Translations under genes and position numbers: made by a program
Shown: piece by piece, positions 1-7,333 of the stretch
Numbering within the stretch: the stretch's first letter is position 1
How the letters are laid out: each line of letters opens with the position of its first letter
The notes under the pieces: model-generated
Seen by the model: the letters and a program-made list of their open reading frames with translations, nothing else
What the model was told of the DNA's origin: nothing
The model's database searches: none
Assembly: GCA_031292465.1 (NCBI GenBank)
Contig: JARLHB010000022.1
Span: forward strand, 1 to 9,278
Reading direction: 5' to 3'
DNA: 9,278 bases
Source: Ignavibacteriaceae bacterium
GTDB taxonomy: Bacteria > Bacteroidota > Ignavibacteria > Ignavibacteriales > Ignavibacteriaceae

Positions 1-1000
1 CTTTTGTCGCCTCATAAAAATAATTGCCTACAAACAGGAAGTCCAGCATTTGTGAATATCCTGTATGATAATATGAGCTGTCCGCCCATTCAAACTCTTT
101 TTCAGGATGATAAGTATTGCTTGCCCAATTTACACCTACGCCAAAATATTCCGGATACCACGAGCCCACATAATCTGAGACAGCGGTTGATGGGCTGATT
201 TGCTTAACTTTTTCTTTTACATCAGCAAAAAAGTCATGAATAACTTTTGCACGCCATTGAAGCCATTGCTTGTAATATTTTCCGGGAACTCTGTTAACAT
301 TTGTTCCGCCGGTTGATTCAATCCTGTATATATCATACGGCCAACTTGTAATTTTTTCTCCGATAAATTTCTCAAATGTTTCTTTAGATGCAGTGCTGAA
401 ATCTCCCGATATATTAGGATAACGTGTACGGTCCAAAACAACACCGTCAGGTTTGTACATCTTAACAAATTCTTCTATAATAGACAATTCATAATTACGC
501 ACAGCCGGTAATATAGGGTTAACAAAAACAGCGATTTCTTCATCAGACTCTGATATAGGAATTATGCCATCTTTGGTATAAACCTGCACCTGCCAATCTG
601 AGTGTTCCTTGTAGCCAAGCCCGAGGCGGTTTCCCTTATCACCTTCCGAAAAAACATTCAATGAAAAATAAACACCCAATCCCAGCTTGTGTGCTTCGGC
701 CATAACAACATCAGGATAATTATAATCTGAAGCCCGTTTAACCCCATGGCGTTCATTTAAAACAGGCGCTATCTTACTCGGATATAATACATACCCGTCA
801 ATACCTCTTAAATCCAATATAATATTTTTAAACCCGGCTGATTTTGCTTCTTTAAGTATTCTTACAACACCGTCTTCAGTGCCAAGCCTTTTAAAATTTG
901 CATGGGCATCCAGCCAAAGGAAGCTGTTTTTTTGCTGCTGTGAAAAACCTGTTGCTATTATCAATAGCAATAAAATCAAAATCCTGGCCGTTATTTTCAT
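1..1000 (-). CDS. Secreted GHL10-type (alpha-amylase-like) glycoside hydrolase, C-terminus cut by window edge
   Basis: This reading frame starts at the ATG at 1000-998 and stays open for 333 codons to the window edge, so the C-terminus is missing. Residues 1-20 form a signal peptide: MKI, a run of I/L, then TGFS before QQQ, with no lipobox cysteine. The rest resembles the TIM-barrel half of the GHL10/YngK-like proteins, which Bacteroidota annotations often call 'alpha amylase family protein'. Landmarks are an early strand with DLRG (63-66), FVNP (159-162) followed by a conserved helix, DGVVLDRTRYP (185-195, with the likely active-site Asp190), DFSTASKETFEKFIG (200-214), and LDFLFVGNYF (319-328). 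It is probably exported and cleaves an alpha-linked or otherwise unidentified glycan; the substrate cannot be read from sequence. The RBS is weak (AGAG about 9 nt before ATG). It lies 175 bp downstream of the beta-helix gene, beyond a GC-rich hairpin, so it may have its own transcript. Family assignment is fairly sure, activity is not. Confidence 0.82.
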   Translation of the reverse strand, partial: MKITARILILLLLIIATGFSQQQKNSFLWLDAHANFKRLGTEDGVVRILKEAKSAGFKNIILDLRGIDGYVLYPSKIAPVLNERHGVKRASDYNYPDVVMAEAHKLGLGVYFSLNVFSEGDKGNRLGLGYKEHSDWQVQVYTKDGIIPISESDEEIAVFVNPILPAVRNYELSIIEEFVKMYKPDGVVLDRTRYPNISGDFSTASKETFEKFIGEKITSWPYDIYRIESTGGTNVNRVPGKYYKQWLQWRAKVIHDFFADVKEKVKQISPSTAVSDYVGSWYPEYFGVGVNWASNTYHPEKEFEWADSSYYHTGYSQMLDFLFVGNYFYEATK

Positions 1001-1109
1001 AATTTAATTCTCTTTATGATGCTATAAGATAATATATTGCCTGACAATGAATTTAAAATTTGAATACTTAGTAATAGTTCTTTAGTATGTTGGCCATTTT
1101 ATATGAAGC

Positions 1110-1138
1110 CAGCCGGCATATTAGTTTATTGCCGGCTG
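1110..1138 (-). terminator. GC-rich hairpin after the beta-helix gene
   Basis: A perfect 9-bp inverted repeat (CAGCCGGCA and TGCCGGCTG) with an 11-nt AT-rich loop sits 37 nt past the stop codon of the beta-helix gene. It is by far the most GC-rich structure in the spacer. No clear U-run follows on either strand, so it is not a textbook intrinsic terminator. It could stop or slow transcription or protect the 3' end of the upstream mRNA. Confidence 0.5.
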
Positions 1139-1175
1139 ACCGTTAACTTTATCTTGTTCTCAACATCATTTGATA

Positions 1176-2924
1176 TTACTTCATCAGAATCATTTTCTTT
1201 GTTGAAGTGAATGATTGTGATTCAAACCTGTAGAAATAGATACCGCTTGCAACAGATTTTCCGAATTCATCTTTTCCGTCCCATGTAGCTGTATAATCGC
1301 CAACCTTCATCATTCCGTTAACAAGTGTCTTTACTTTCTGTCCAAGAAGGTTGAATACTACAAGTGTAATATTTTCGCTCTTTGCAACAGCAAATTTGAT
1401 ATTTGTTGTCGGGTTGAATGGATTAGGATAAGCATTCGATAATGAGAAAGTTCCAGGCACTGTAACGGTTGTTTTTGTAACACCAGTAAAACCGTTCGTA
1501 AACCATCCCGGATCTCCGATAGCTTTACCGTCTGTACCTGCTGTCTTCAAAGCAGAATTGCTGTACTGCATATCAGCAGATTCAGGAAGAGGCCATGTTG
1601 GTACCCAGTTTTCTGAGCTTCCAACCTGGGTAAGCTGATAACCCCACCAGTCGGTTGTTGTAACATTTGTTCTGATAGCTTTAATATAGTCAAGTAAACC
1701 CATGCCGTCTCCTTTACCGCTGTATAACACATCAAGAATTGAGGAGCCATAACCCGGATCTACATTCTGGTTGCCTGATTCAACTAAGCCAGGCCAGGTT
1801 GTCTTATCTGCAAACATTTTTGTAGTTCTGTTATTCATCCAGGGGCTAAGAACAATTTTATCTACAGTTGCTGTGTCATTCCATGCTGTAAGATAGCTTG
1901 ACAGGGCAGCAGGAGTAAAATAGACATTATTCTTAACTTCAATAGTTCTTTTTGCTTCTGCTAATGTTCTCCAATTTGATTTTGAAGTATCAACACCGAA
2001 ATCAGATGCTGTGCTTTTAGTTAAAGTATCCAAATCTATTGTACAGGGTGTTTCAAATGAGAAAGGTTCATCCCATTGTCCGAGATATTCTGAAGAATCC
2101 GAATTGCCCGCGAAAACACCATAGAAAATATTATCATCAACTTTAGCATTAGTCAAATTAAAAAGCCAGAGTGGATTTTTGAACATCCAAACTACACTGT
2201 TATGTGAGAAGTCAAAGTAATTTACAAGTGATTTTGTTACTGTGCACGCAGCATAAGCGTTAACGCAAAATACTGTATTATACTTCATTTCAACTGTATC
2301 AGTGTATGCTGTTCCCGGCCATCCGTTACGTAATACTTCGCCTGAATACCAGCTTGGCTGTGCTAAATTTCTGAATTTACAGTTAGTAATGTAGAATTTA
2401 TCCCAGTTCCCGGAATAAGTAACAGCATCACCATACCATGCTTCAAAGACCACATTATCCAATGTAAGCCTTATAGAATCAGCAGGTACTCTGATAGCAT
2501 CCGGGAAATCGGCAACATCATTAGTATTGCTTGATGATGTTCCAAGAAAGTACAAGTTCTTGTATAACACATTTATTCCGGTCGCGTTCAAAGTAAATAA
2601 ATTAGCAGGCATTGAACCATCCTGAAGGATTGCCGGCTGAACGCATGGTGGTCTGTTATTGAGTCCAAGAGCACCAATAAGAGTAAAATTAGACTTTATG
2701 GTGATTGCACCAAAGTAAATGTAAGTAGTATCAAGCGAGACAAGTTTATAGGCTTTATGCGCCTGAAGGCCGCCCGTAGTAGTATCGCTACCGATTATTA
2801 TTTCAAGGCTCCTGCTATCACTTGCATAAACATTAAGAGTATCACTTGCCGCAAATGTTCTGTTTGACGCTGCAAATAATGTCACCATTAACATTACCAA
2901 CGCCGTAGTGACTAAAGATTTCAT
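1176..2924 (-). CDS. Secreted beta-helix protein with T9SS type A sorting domain
   Basis: 582-residue protein with three visible parts. Residues 1 to about 25 are a signal peptide (MKSLVTTALVMLMV..., cleavage near FA/ASD). Roughly residues 70-275 contain repeated short beta-strand units of parallel beta-helix type, such as ITIKSNFTLIGA, VLYKNLYFLG, LTLDNVVFEAW, FYITNCKFRNL, FDFSHNSVVW and VDDNIFYGVF. The last ~92 residues are a Por/T9SS type A sorting domain: LSNAYPNPFNPTT, VVFNLLGQKVKTLV, then ASGIYFYRF and KKMILMK. Such proteins cross the outer membrane by type IX secretion and end on the surface or outside. The start at 2924 is chosen because AAAGGAG ends 7 nt upstream and the signal peptide begins there; the same frame runs to a TTG at 2990 without an SD. 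The gene follows the TonB-dependent receptor with a 230-bp leader. A glycan-binding or polysaccharide-lyase-like role is possible (pectate-lyase fold; DUF4957/DUF5123-like proteins are candidates), but no catalytic residues are recognised. Confidence 0.87.
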   Translation of the reverse strand: MKSLVTTALVMLMVTLFAASNRTFAASDTLNVYASDSRSLEIIIGSDTTTGGLQAHKAYKLVSLDTTYIYFGAITIKSNFTLIGALGLNNRPPCVQPAILQDGSMPANLFTLNATGINVLYKNLYFLGTSSSNTNDVADFPDAIRVPADSIRLTLDNVVFEAWYGDAVTYSGNWDKFYITNCKFRNLAQPSWYSGEVLRNGWPGTAYTDTVEMKYNTVFCVNAYAACTVTKSLVNYFDFSHNSVVWMFKNPLWLFNLTNAKVDDNIFYGVFAGNSDSSEYLGQWDEPFSFETPCTIDLDTLTKSTASDFGVDTSKSNWRTLAEAKRTIEVKNNVYFTPAALSSYLTAWNDTATVDKIVLSPWMNNRTTKMFADKTTWPGLVESGNQNVDPGYGSSILDVLYSGKGDGMGLLDYIKAIRTNVTTTDWWGYQLTQVGSSENWVPTWPLPESADMQYSNSALKTAGTDGKAIGDPGWFTNGFTGVTKTTVTVPGTFSLSNAYPNPFNPTTNIKFAVAKSENITLVVFNLLGQKVKTLVNGMMKVGDYTATWDGKDEFGKSVASGIYFYRFESQSFTSTKKMILMK

Positions 2925-2931
2925 GAAAAGA

Positions 2932-2938
2932 CTCCTTT
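2932..2938 (-). promoter_or_regulatory. Shine-Dalgarno site that fixes the beta-helix gene start
   Basis: AAAGGAG lies 7 nt before the ATG at 2924. It decides between this start and the longer in-frame TTG start at 2990, because only the shorter form begins directly with a signal peptide. Confidence 0.8.
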
Positions 2939-2977
2939 CCGTAAGAGTTTTGTTAAATAAGTTGAAAAGTGCCAAAA

Positions 2978-2993
2978 TGTTAGTTACCAACTA
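2978..2993 (-). promoter_or_regulatory. Possible weak copy of the ROK operator
   Basis: Minus-strand TAGTTGGTAACTAACA matches 13 of 16 positions of part of the element before the ROK regulator (TAGTTGGTTGCTATCA). It contains a small perfect dyad, TAGTT-ACC-AACTA. It lies about 53 bp upstream of the beta-helix ATG. The match covers mainly one half of the operator, so this may be chance. Confidence 0.25.
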
Positions 2994-3033
2994 TGCAAAG
3001 TTTTTTCCTTTGCCTTTTTTAGCGAAAATTCCG

Positions 3034-3045
3034 TCACCTCCTTTT
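3034..3045 (-). promoter_or_regulatory. Orphan near-perfect Shine-Dalgarno in the beta-helix gene leader
   Basis: Minus-strand AAAAGGAGGTGA is complementary to the usual 3' end of 16S rRNA over about 10-11 bases, stronger than the site used by any full-length gene in the window. No ATG, GTG or TTG follows at normal spacing. An ATT 7 nt after GGAGG (3029) would open a 12-codon frame (IFAKKGKGKNFA) ending in TAG at 2991-2993, in the same frame as the beta-helix gene. It may mark a leader peptide, a ribosome standby site, or chance. Confidence 0.45.
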
Positions 3046-3121
3046 ACCCTTTTAAACAAATTAACAGATATTATTTATGTCTATTTATAAAATAATGTTA
3101 CAGGTCAAATACTATTAAATA

Positions 3122-3170
3122 ATAAATTAACTTTATTTTATATCCATAAAATTTTTATAAATTAACTTTA
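3122..3170. repeat. 14-bp direct repeat across the receptor stop codon
   Basis: ATAAATTAACTTTA occurs at 3122-3135 and again at 3157-3170, 35 bp apart. The second copy covers the last codons and part of the stop of the receptor gene; the first lies in the spacer just beyond. The sequence is AT-rich, so a local duplication and chance are both possible. A 7-bp all-AT hairpin (3135-3152) lies between the copies. Confidence 0.4.
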
Positions 3171-6085
3171 ATGCCGAAGTCAGCCGTCATACCGTAATCT
3201 TGTTCTGATGTTGGAACACCGCCGCCCTGAATTACACTAACATCATCAGCTCCGTTAATATTATTAAGGTCACCGTAGACCTCAATACCAAACCACGGCA
3301 ATTCTTGTTTGGCGGCGACGTCCCAACGCCTGTATGCAGAAGTATGACTTTTAAGTTGTGGCCATGCGCTCGGCCCCGTAAATATATCTGCCTGGTATAG
3401 CATGGAAACACGTATAGAAAAATCTTTATAGTCAAATCCCAGAGACAAATTGACAATATCATCCGGCTGATAAACGAGCCTGTCTGTAAAGGATGTATCA
3501 ACAGTTGTAAACTTACGTCCGGCTGTAAAAGTTTCAATCGGATACTGTGCCTTTGAAAAAATATGCGTATAGTTAGCATTAAATACTAAGCCTGACAAGG
3601 GACCGGGCAAATACCAGAAGTGTGTCTGCCAATCAATTTCCATTCCGTAATCATTAATCTTGTAAGAATTATTTAAATAAGTATTTATCGGATATATGGT
3701 TGTTGAAGATACAGTTCCTCCTAATTGAGTCGGGTAATATTTTAAAGCATCTGTTCCCTTTACATAAAATGTCCACGAATAAATCAGATCAGTAATTTGT
3801 TTTAAGAACCCGCCAACTGTAAATAGCCCAATCGTATTATCATAAACTGAGACATATGCATCATAGTTTGTGGAACGTGATGGCTTTAGCTGAAAATTAT
3901 TATAGTCAATACCGCTTGAAGAATTTGAAACTTCTATTCTTGGAATAATAGCGCTGTAGTCCGGGTATGATAATGTGTTTGTATATGAAAGGCGGACATC
4001 CAGCCATGAAAGCGGTTTATATCTTAATGATACATCCGGTAACCAATAGCCATGTGTTTGAGTAGTTGTTGTATCATAGTGATTATATATATCATATGAT
4101 TCCGGGCTTGCTTTACCACGAACACCTGTATATGTAGTTTGAAGATTCTGGTATCTGACACCCGGGATTAAGGTAATTTGCTGACCAACATTTACTATAG
4201 ACATCAGATAAAAAGCAGACATGTTTTCGTGACCGTCAAAGTTATTAGTAGTTGACAGGAAATTGTCTTTTGCGAATCCACCCTGGCCGCCTTTATTAGC
4301 AATGTAGTTAATATTATTTTTTAACAAGTTTACTAATTGCGCTAACTTACCATAGCTCAAGGGTGAAACCATTGAATAATCACCATTAAGAAATTTACCG
4401 TAACTGTAACCGGGGTCTGCAAAATTTGTTATAGCTATACTTGTAGGATTATCTTTTGATAATCCGAAATTAGTTTCAATAAGATCATCAACAACATTTC
4501 CGCCTCCGTAAGTAAGAGATCCGGCTCCATTATCGTATTCCTCAGCAGCATATGATTTTGTCTGATATCTGTATTTCCCGCCGAATTTTATTTCGGCACT
4601 AATTAAATCTGTTAAAGTTAAATTTGTTTTTAAATCCACAGATCCGGTTAATGCGCGTTCTCTGGAAAAACTACTGCTGGAAGTAACTGCATTAAGCGAA
4701 GTTGCTGCTAAATTATTGTTGGACGCTTTGGGAACAGCCTGCGGATCTACATTTGTTAAATTTGAAAATTTACTTAGGCCTGCGGAACCCTGAACGAATT
4801 CCACCATCCAGGTATTGGGTGTATTGGTTTCAGAGTATGAGTGTGATAATTTTGCATTCAACTCAAATATTGGTAATTGCTGCTGCAAAGAAATGCCATT
4901 GGTAATTATATTCAATTTGCTGCTTTGCCCGGTAAGCCTGTAATAATGATTGTTACCGGTAATATCAAAAGTCTCCTCACGTACGGCAGCATCTGTAGTC
5001 CCTGAGCTAAAAAAGTTTGTCAGTTTAATTTTACCTTCGGGCAGCTTATAATCCAATACAAAGGCTCCGTTATACCGCTGCTTATCTCTGGAAATATTAT
5101 CGAGAGTTACGCCTGATGTTAAATACTGTACTAAGTCGTTTCCATTATGCGTATATGAAGCTCCCATTTCATTCGATGGCAGATTTTTTCTTTCAATGTC
5201 TATCTGGGCAAATACTCCAAGCTTGTCATCTAAAAACCTGTCTTCTACGCTTCCTATATATTTATAATTATTAAACTTATTGTATGCGTCTGATAAGTTA
5301 TTATATCCGCCCTGAACCTGAAGGCTGAACTGAGGCACACCCGGTTCTTTAACCTTAGCTTCGCGAAGCTCAAAATTTACGGTACCTCCAAGAACATCAG
5401 CATCCATATCCGGAGTTACTGTCTTGGAAACCTGAATACCATCAAGCATGTTCGACGATACCATACTTAAGTCCGTGCTTCTGTTGCCTGCGTCGGTTGA
5501 AGACATCTTAATACCGTCAATCATTACTTCATTATATTTTGGCGCCATACCCCTGATAACTACTTCAGTTCCTTCACCGCCGCTTCTTGTTATGGAAATA
5601 CCGGGCAGCCTTCCAACAGATTCAGCAGCATTTGCATCCGGCAGTTCCTGAATTTTTGCAGCGGATACTACATTTATTATCTGGTCTGATGTGAGCTGTT
5701 GATTTATAGCCTGCTTCTGTCCGCTTGCCTGTGCAGTTACTACAACTACCTGCCCTTCAATACCAACAGGTTCAAGTGCAAAATCTTTTTTAACACGTGC
5801 TCCGGTACTTACTTTTATTTCAATTTGTTGTTCTTTGTAACCGACATAAGTTACCCGGATAGTATAAGTACCGGGAATGGCCGAAGGAATTGTATAATTC
5901 CCATCCATATCGGTTGCCCCGCCCATACTTGTACCGACAAGTATAATGTTAGCGCCAAAAAGAGACTCTCCTGTTTTTGCATCTTTTACATGCCCTTCGA
6001 TACCGGTATTTGCCGCCATAATAGCCGAATTAAGGAAGGGTATTATTAAAATTAAAATACTTAAGACAGAAAAAATTCTGCGCAT
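3155..6085 (-). CDS. TonB-dependent outer membrane receptor, SusC-like without SusD
   Basis: 976-residue outer-membrane transporter that uses TonB/ExbBD energy to import a ligand, here most likely a glycan fragment. Residues 1 to about 25 are a signal peptide (MRRIFSVLSILILIIPF, cleavage near MAA). Residues 28-104 are a carboxypeptidase-regulatory-like beta-sandwich (GIEGHVKDAKTGESLFGANI..., DMDGNYTIP, VTYVGYKEQ). A candidate TonB box is QVVVVTAQA (112-120). The plug spans roughly 130-245 with LPGISITRSGGEGTEVVIRG, NEVMIDGIKM and ADVLGGTVNFELREA. The remainder is a 22-strand-type barrel ending in FGIKVNL. The plug resembles the Xanthomonas/Caulobacter-type receptors (TIGR01782-like) more than classic SusC, and no SusD gene follows. 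AAGGAG ends 6 nt before the ATG, supporting this start. A 156-bp gap separates it from the ROK kinase upstream, with no convincing terminator between, so read-through from the ROK genes is possible. Ligand unknown; placement suggests the sugar handled by the ROK pair. Confidence 0.95.
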   Translation of the reverse strand: MRRIFSVLSILILIIPFLNSAIMAANTGIEGHVKDAKTGESLFGANIILVGTSMGGATDMDGNYTIPSAIPGTYTIRVTYVGYKEQQIEIKVSTGARVKKDFALEPVGIEGQVVVVTAQASGQKQAINQQLTSDQIINVVSAAKIQELPDANAAESVGRLPGISITRSGGEGTEVVIRGMAPKYNEVMIDGIKMSSTDAGNRSTDLSMVSSNMLDGIQVSKTVTPDMDADVLGGTVNFELREAKVKEPGVPQFSLQVQGGYNNLSDAYNKFNNYKYIGSVEDRFLDDKLGVFAQIDIERKNLPSNEMGASYTHNGNDLVQYLTSGVTLDNISRDKQRYNGAFVLDYKLPEGKIKLTNFFSSGTTDAAVREETFDITGNNHYYRLTGQSSKLNIITNGISLQQQLPIFELNAKLSHSYSETNTPNTWMVEFVQGSAGLSKFSNLTNVDPQAVPKASNNNLAATSLNAVTSSSSFSRERALTGSVDLKTNLTLTDLISAEIKFGGKYRYQTKSYAAEEYDNGAGSLTYGGGNVVDDLIETNFGLSKDNPTSIAITNFADPGYSYGKFLNGDYSMVSPLSYGKLAQLVNLLKNNINYIANKGGQGGFAKDNFLSTTNNFDGHENMSAFYLMSIVNVGQQITLIPGVRYQNLQTTYTGVRGKASPESYDIYNHYDTTTTQTHGYWLPDVSLRYKPLSWLDVRLSYTNTLSYPDYSAIIPRIEVSNSSSGIDYNNFQLKPSRSTNYDAYVSVYDNTIGLFTVGGFLKQITDLIYSWTFYVKGTDALKYYPTQLGGTVSSTTIYPINTYLNNSYKINDYGMEIDWQTHFWYLPGPLSGLVFNANYTHIFSKAQYPIETFTAGRKFTTVDTSFTDRLVYQPDDIVNLSLGFDYKDFSIRVSMLYQADIFTGPSAWPQLKSHTSAYRRWDVAAKQELPWFGIEVYGDLNNINGADDVSVIQGGGVPTSEQDYGMTADFGIKVNL

Positions 6086-6241
6086 GTTGTTCTCCTTAGT
6101 TATTGATTACTAAAAATATTTTCTTACTATTTTTTCAATCAAGAATCAGATGTTCTTAATACGAATTCTGACAACTATTCGGCTATTTCCACAAATACTT
6201 TGGTTTGTCTTATGCCTTCATAATGACAAATTCAAAATGCA

Positions 6242-7237
6242 TTATATAACCTGCAATATTTCCTTACATAATATTTCTCTAACAAAACTTGTTGCACCCA
6301 ATACCGCCGACCTGCCATCCTGCAAATTGGATTTTAAAATCTGTACTTTACCTTTATATACATTCAGCAATGTACTTTCAAAATATTTAATAGCAGGTTC
6401 AAAAAGCAATTCATTAGCCTCAGCAAGCCCGCCTGCCAATATTATTACTTTAGGATCAAAATTTGCCACCACATTTGATAATGCCCTTCCTAAAATTTTT
6501 CCCGTAAAATGGAATGCTTTTAATGCAATGGGATCATTCTGAAGAGCTAATTCGCAAATTAATTTGCTTGTAACATTTTCAAAGCTTATTTGCCTTAATT
6601 CACTTTGCTCGGTAAAATGGCCGAGGAAATTAAATACTGTTCTCCTGATACCGTTCGCAGATACGTAAGTTTCCAGACAGCCGCGCCTTCCGCAATTACA
6701 TTGCCTGCCGCCTTTTTTTACAATCGTATGTCCGATTTCTCCTGCTAAACCATTTTCACCATAAAGAAGCTGCCCGTTAACTACTATGCCTGTACCAAGG
6801 CCTGTTCCCATAGTAATCACTATAAAGTTTTTTACTCCTTTAGCCATGCCAAATTCCTGTTCACCAAGCGCAGCAGCATTAGCATCGTTAATAAGGGCAA
6901 CCGGAACCTGAAAATATTTCCGCATAATTTCCGTAAAGTTTACATCACCCCATTTTAAATTTGCAGGGGATTCAATTATGCCGCTCATGTAATTAGCTCC
7001 GGGCGCTGCTACTCCAATACCGCTTAAAACATGCTTAGATTCAAATTTACCGTATGCCTCTTTTATAATAATTGCTAAACGTTCAAAAAAATTATCCGCA
7101 CCATTTTCCGGAATTGTTTTAAATGAATCTTCTAAAAGGATATCATTATTGAAATCCACAATACCGAATACAGTATTAGTACCTCCAATATCTACACCAA
7201 CTACTATTTCTTTTTTGTCTGTAATATTATTTGCCAT
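6242..7237 (-). CDS. ROK-family sugar kinase (glucokinase-like)
   Basis: 331-residue cytoplasmic kinase, a normal ROK length, that would phosphorylate a hexose or amino sugar with ATP. Visible landmarks in order: the ATP-binding phosphate-1 motif VVGVDIGGT (12-20), GIGVAAPG (73-80), the catalytic Asp118 in NDANAAALGE (117-126), the second phosphate loop MGTGLGTG (143-150), GEIGH (166-170), and the ROK zinc site CNCGRRGCLE (Cys180, Cys182, Cys187 with His170). All residues expected of an active kinase are present. There is no N-terminal helix-turn-helix, which separates it from its neighbour. Glucose, N-acetylglucosamine, mannose or fructose kinase activity cannot be told apart here. It lies 96 bp downstream of the ROK regulator, with a candidate operator in that gap, so it is probably under the regulator's control. 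The RBS is moderate (AAAGAG about 5 nt before ATG). Confidence 0.93.
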   Translation of the reverse strand: MANNITDKKEIVVGVDIGGTNTVFGIVDFNNDILLEDSFKTIPENGADNFFERLAIIIKEAYGKFESKHVLSGIGVAAPGANYMSGIIESPANLKWGDVNFTEIMRKYFQVPVALINDANAAALGEQEFGMAKGVKNFIVITMGTGLGTGIVVNGQLLYGENGLAGEIGHTIVKKGGRQCNCGRRGCLETYVSANGIRRTVFNFLGHFTEQSELRQISFENVTSKLICELALQNDPIALKAFHFTGKILGRALSNVVANFDPKVIILAGGLAEANELLFEPAIKYFESTLLNVYKGKVQILKSNLQDGRSAVLGATSFVREILCKEILQVI

Positions 7238-7273
7238 CTTAACTCTTTTTATTTGAACTTTATTTACTCTATT

Positions 7274-7298
7274 GTTGGTTGTTTCAACCCACTAATTA
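7274..7298 (-). promoter_or_regulatory. Candidate ROK operator upstream of the kinase
   Basis: The core at 7274-7292 (GTTGGTTGTTTCAACCCAC on the plus strand) is a 19-bp dyad with 7 of 8 arm positions paired. Read on the minus strand with its flank TAATTAGT, the 25-bp element matches the one before the regulator gene at 20 of 25 positions. It lies 36 bp before the kinase ATG, a normal place for repressor control. ROK repressors (NagC, Mlc, XylR) bind AT-rich or GTT/AAC-type palindromes; this particular consensus is inferred from two copies. Confidence 0.65.
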
Positions 7299-7333
7299 CC
7301 TAAAAAAATAATCTTTTGTGACTTTTCAATTTT

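Noticed and set aside
217..468. 83-codon minus-strand frame inside the GHL10 gene
   Set aside because: Overlaps the conserved LDRTRYP region of the glycosidase in another frame; shadow.
1019..1047. Sigma-70-like promoter TTGTCA-N17-TAGCAT before the GHL10 gene
   Set aside because: The implied start would fall about 12 nt before the ATG and remove part of the weak SD; the -10 match is poor and the host sigma factor probably uses a different consensus.
2925..2990. N-terminal extension of the beta-helix protein to a TTG start
   Set aside because: No SD at suitable distance, and the extension would bury the signal peptide; the ATG at 2924 has AAAGGAG 7 nt upstream.
2995..3019. Plus-strand hairpin GCAAAG/CTTTGC followed by a T-run, terminator-like
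   Set aside because: The stem is only 6 bp and there is no plus-strand gene to terminate; on the minus strand the run is A, not U.
3135..3152. 7-bp hairpin ATTTTAT/ATAAAAT just after the receptor stop
   Set aside because: All A-T stem with no U-run on the minus strand; expected by chance in such AT-rich DNA.
3232..3579. 115-codon minus-strand frame inside the receptor gene
   Set aside because: Out of frame with the receptor's barrel, which is clearly the real product there.
5699..6049. 116-codon plus-strand open frame
   Set aside because: Antisense to the receptor's N-terminal domains, cysteine/tyrosine-rich shadow translation.
6195..6220. ACAAA...TTTGT inverted repeat before the receptor gene as an operator
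   Set aside because: Only 5-bp arms, and no resemblance to the element shared by the two ROK genes.
6150..6542. 130-codon plus-strand open frame
   Set aside because: Mostly antisense to the ROK kinase; no recognisable domain.
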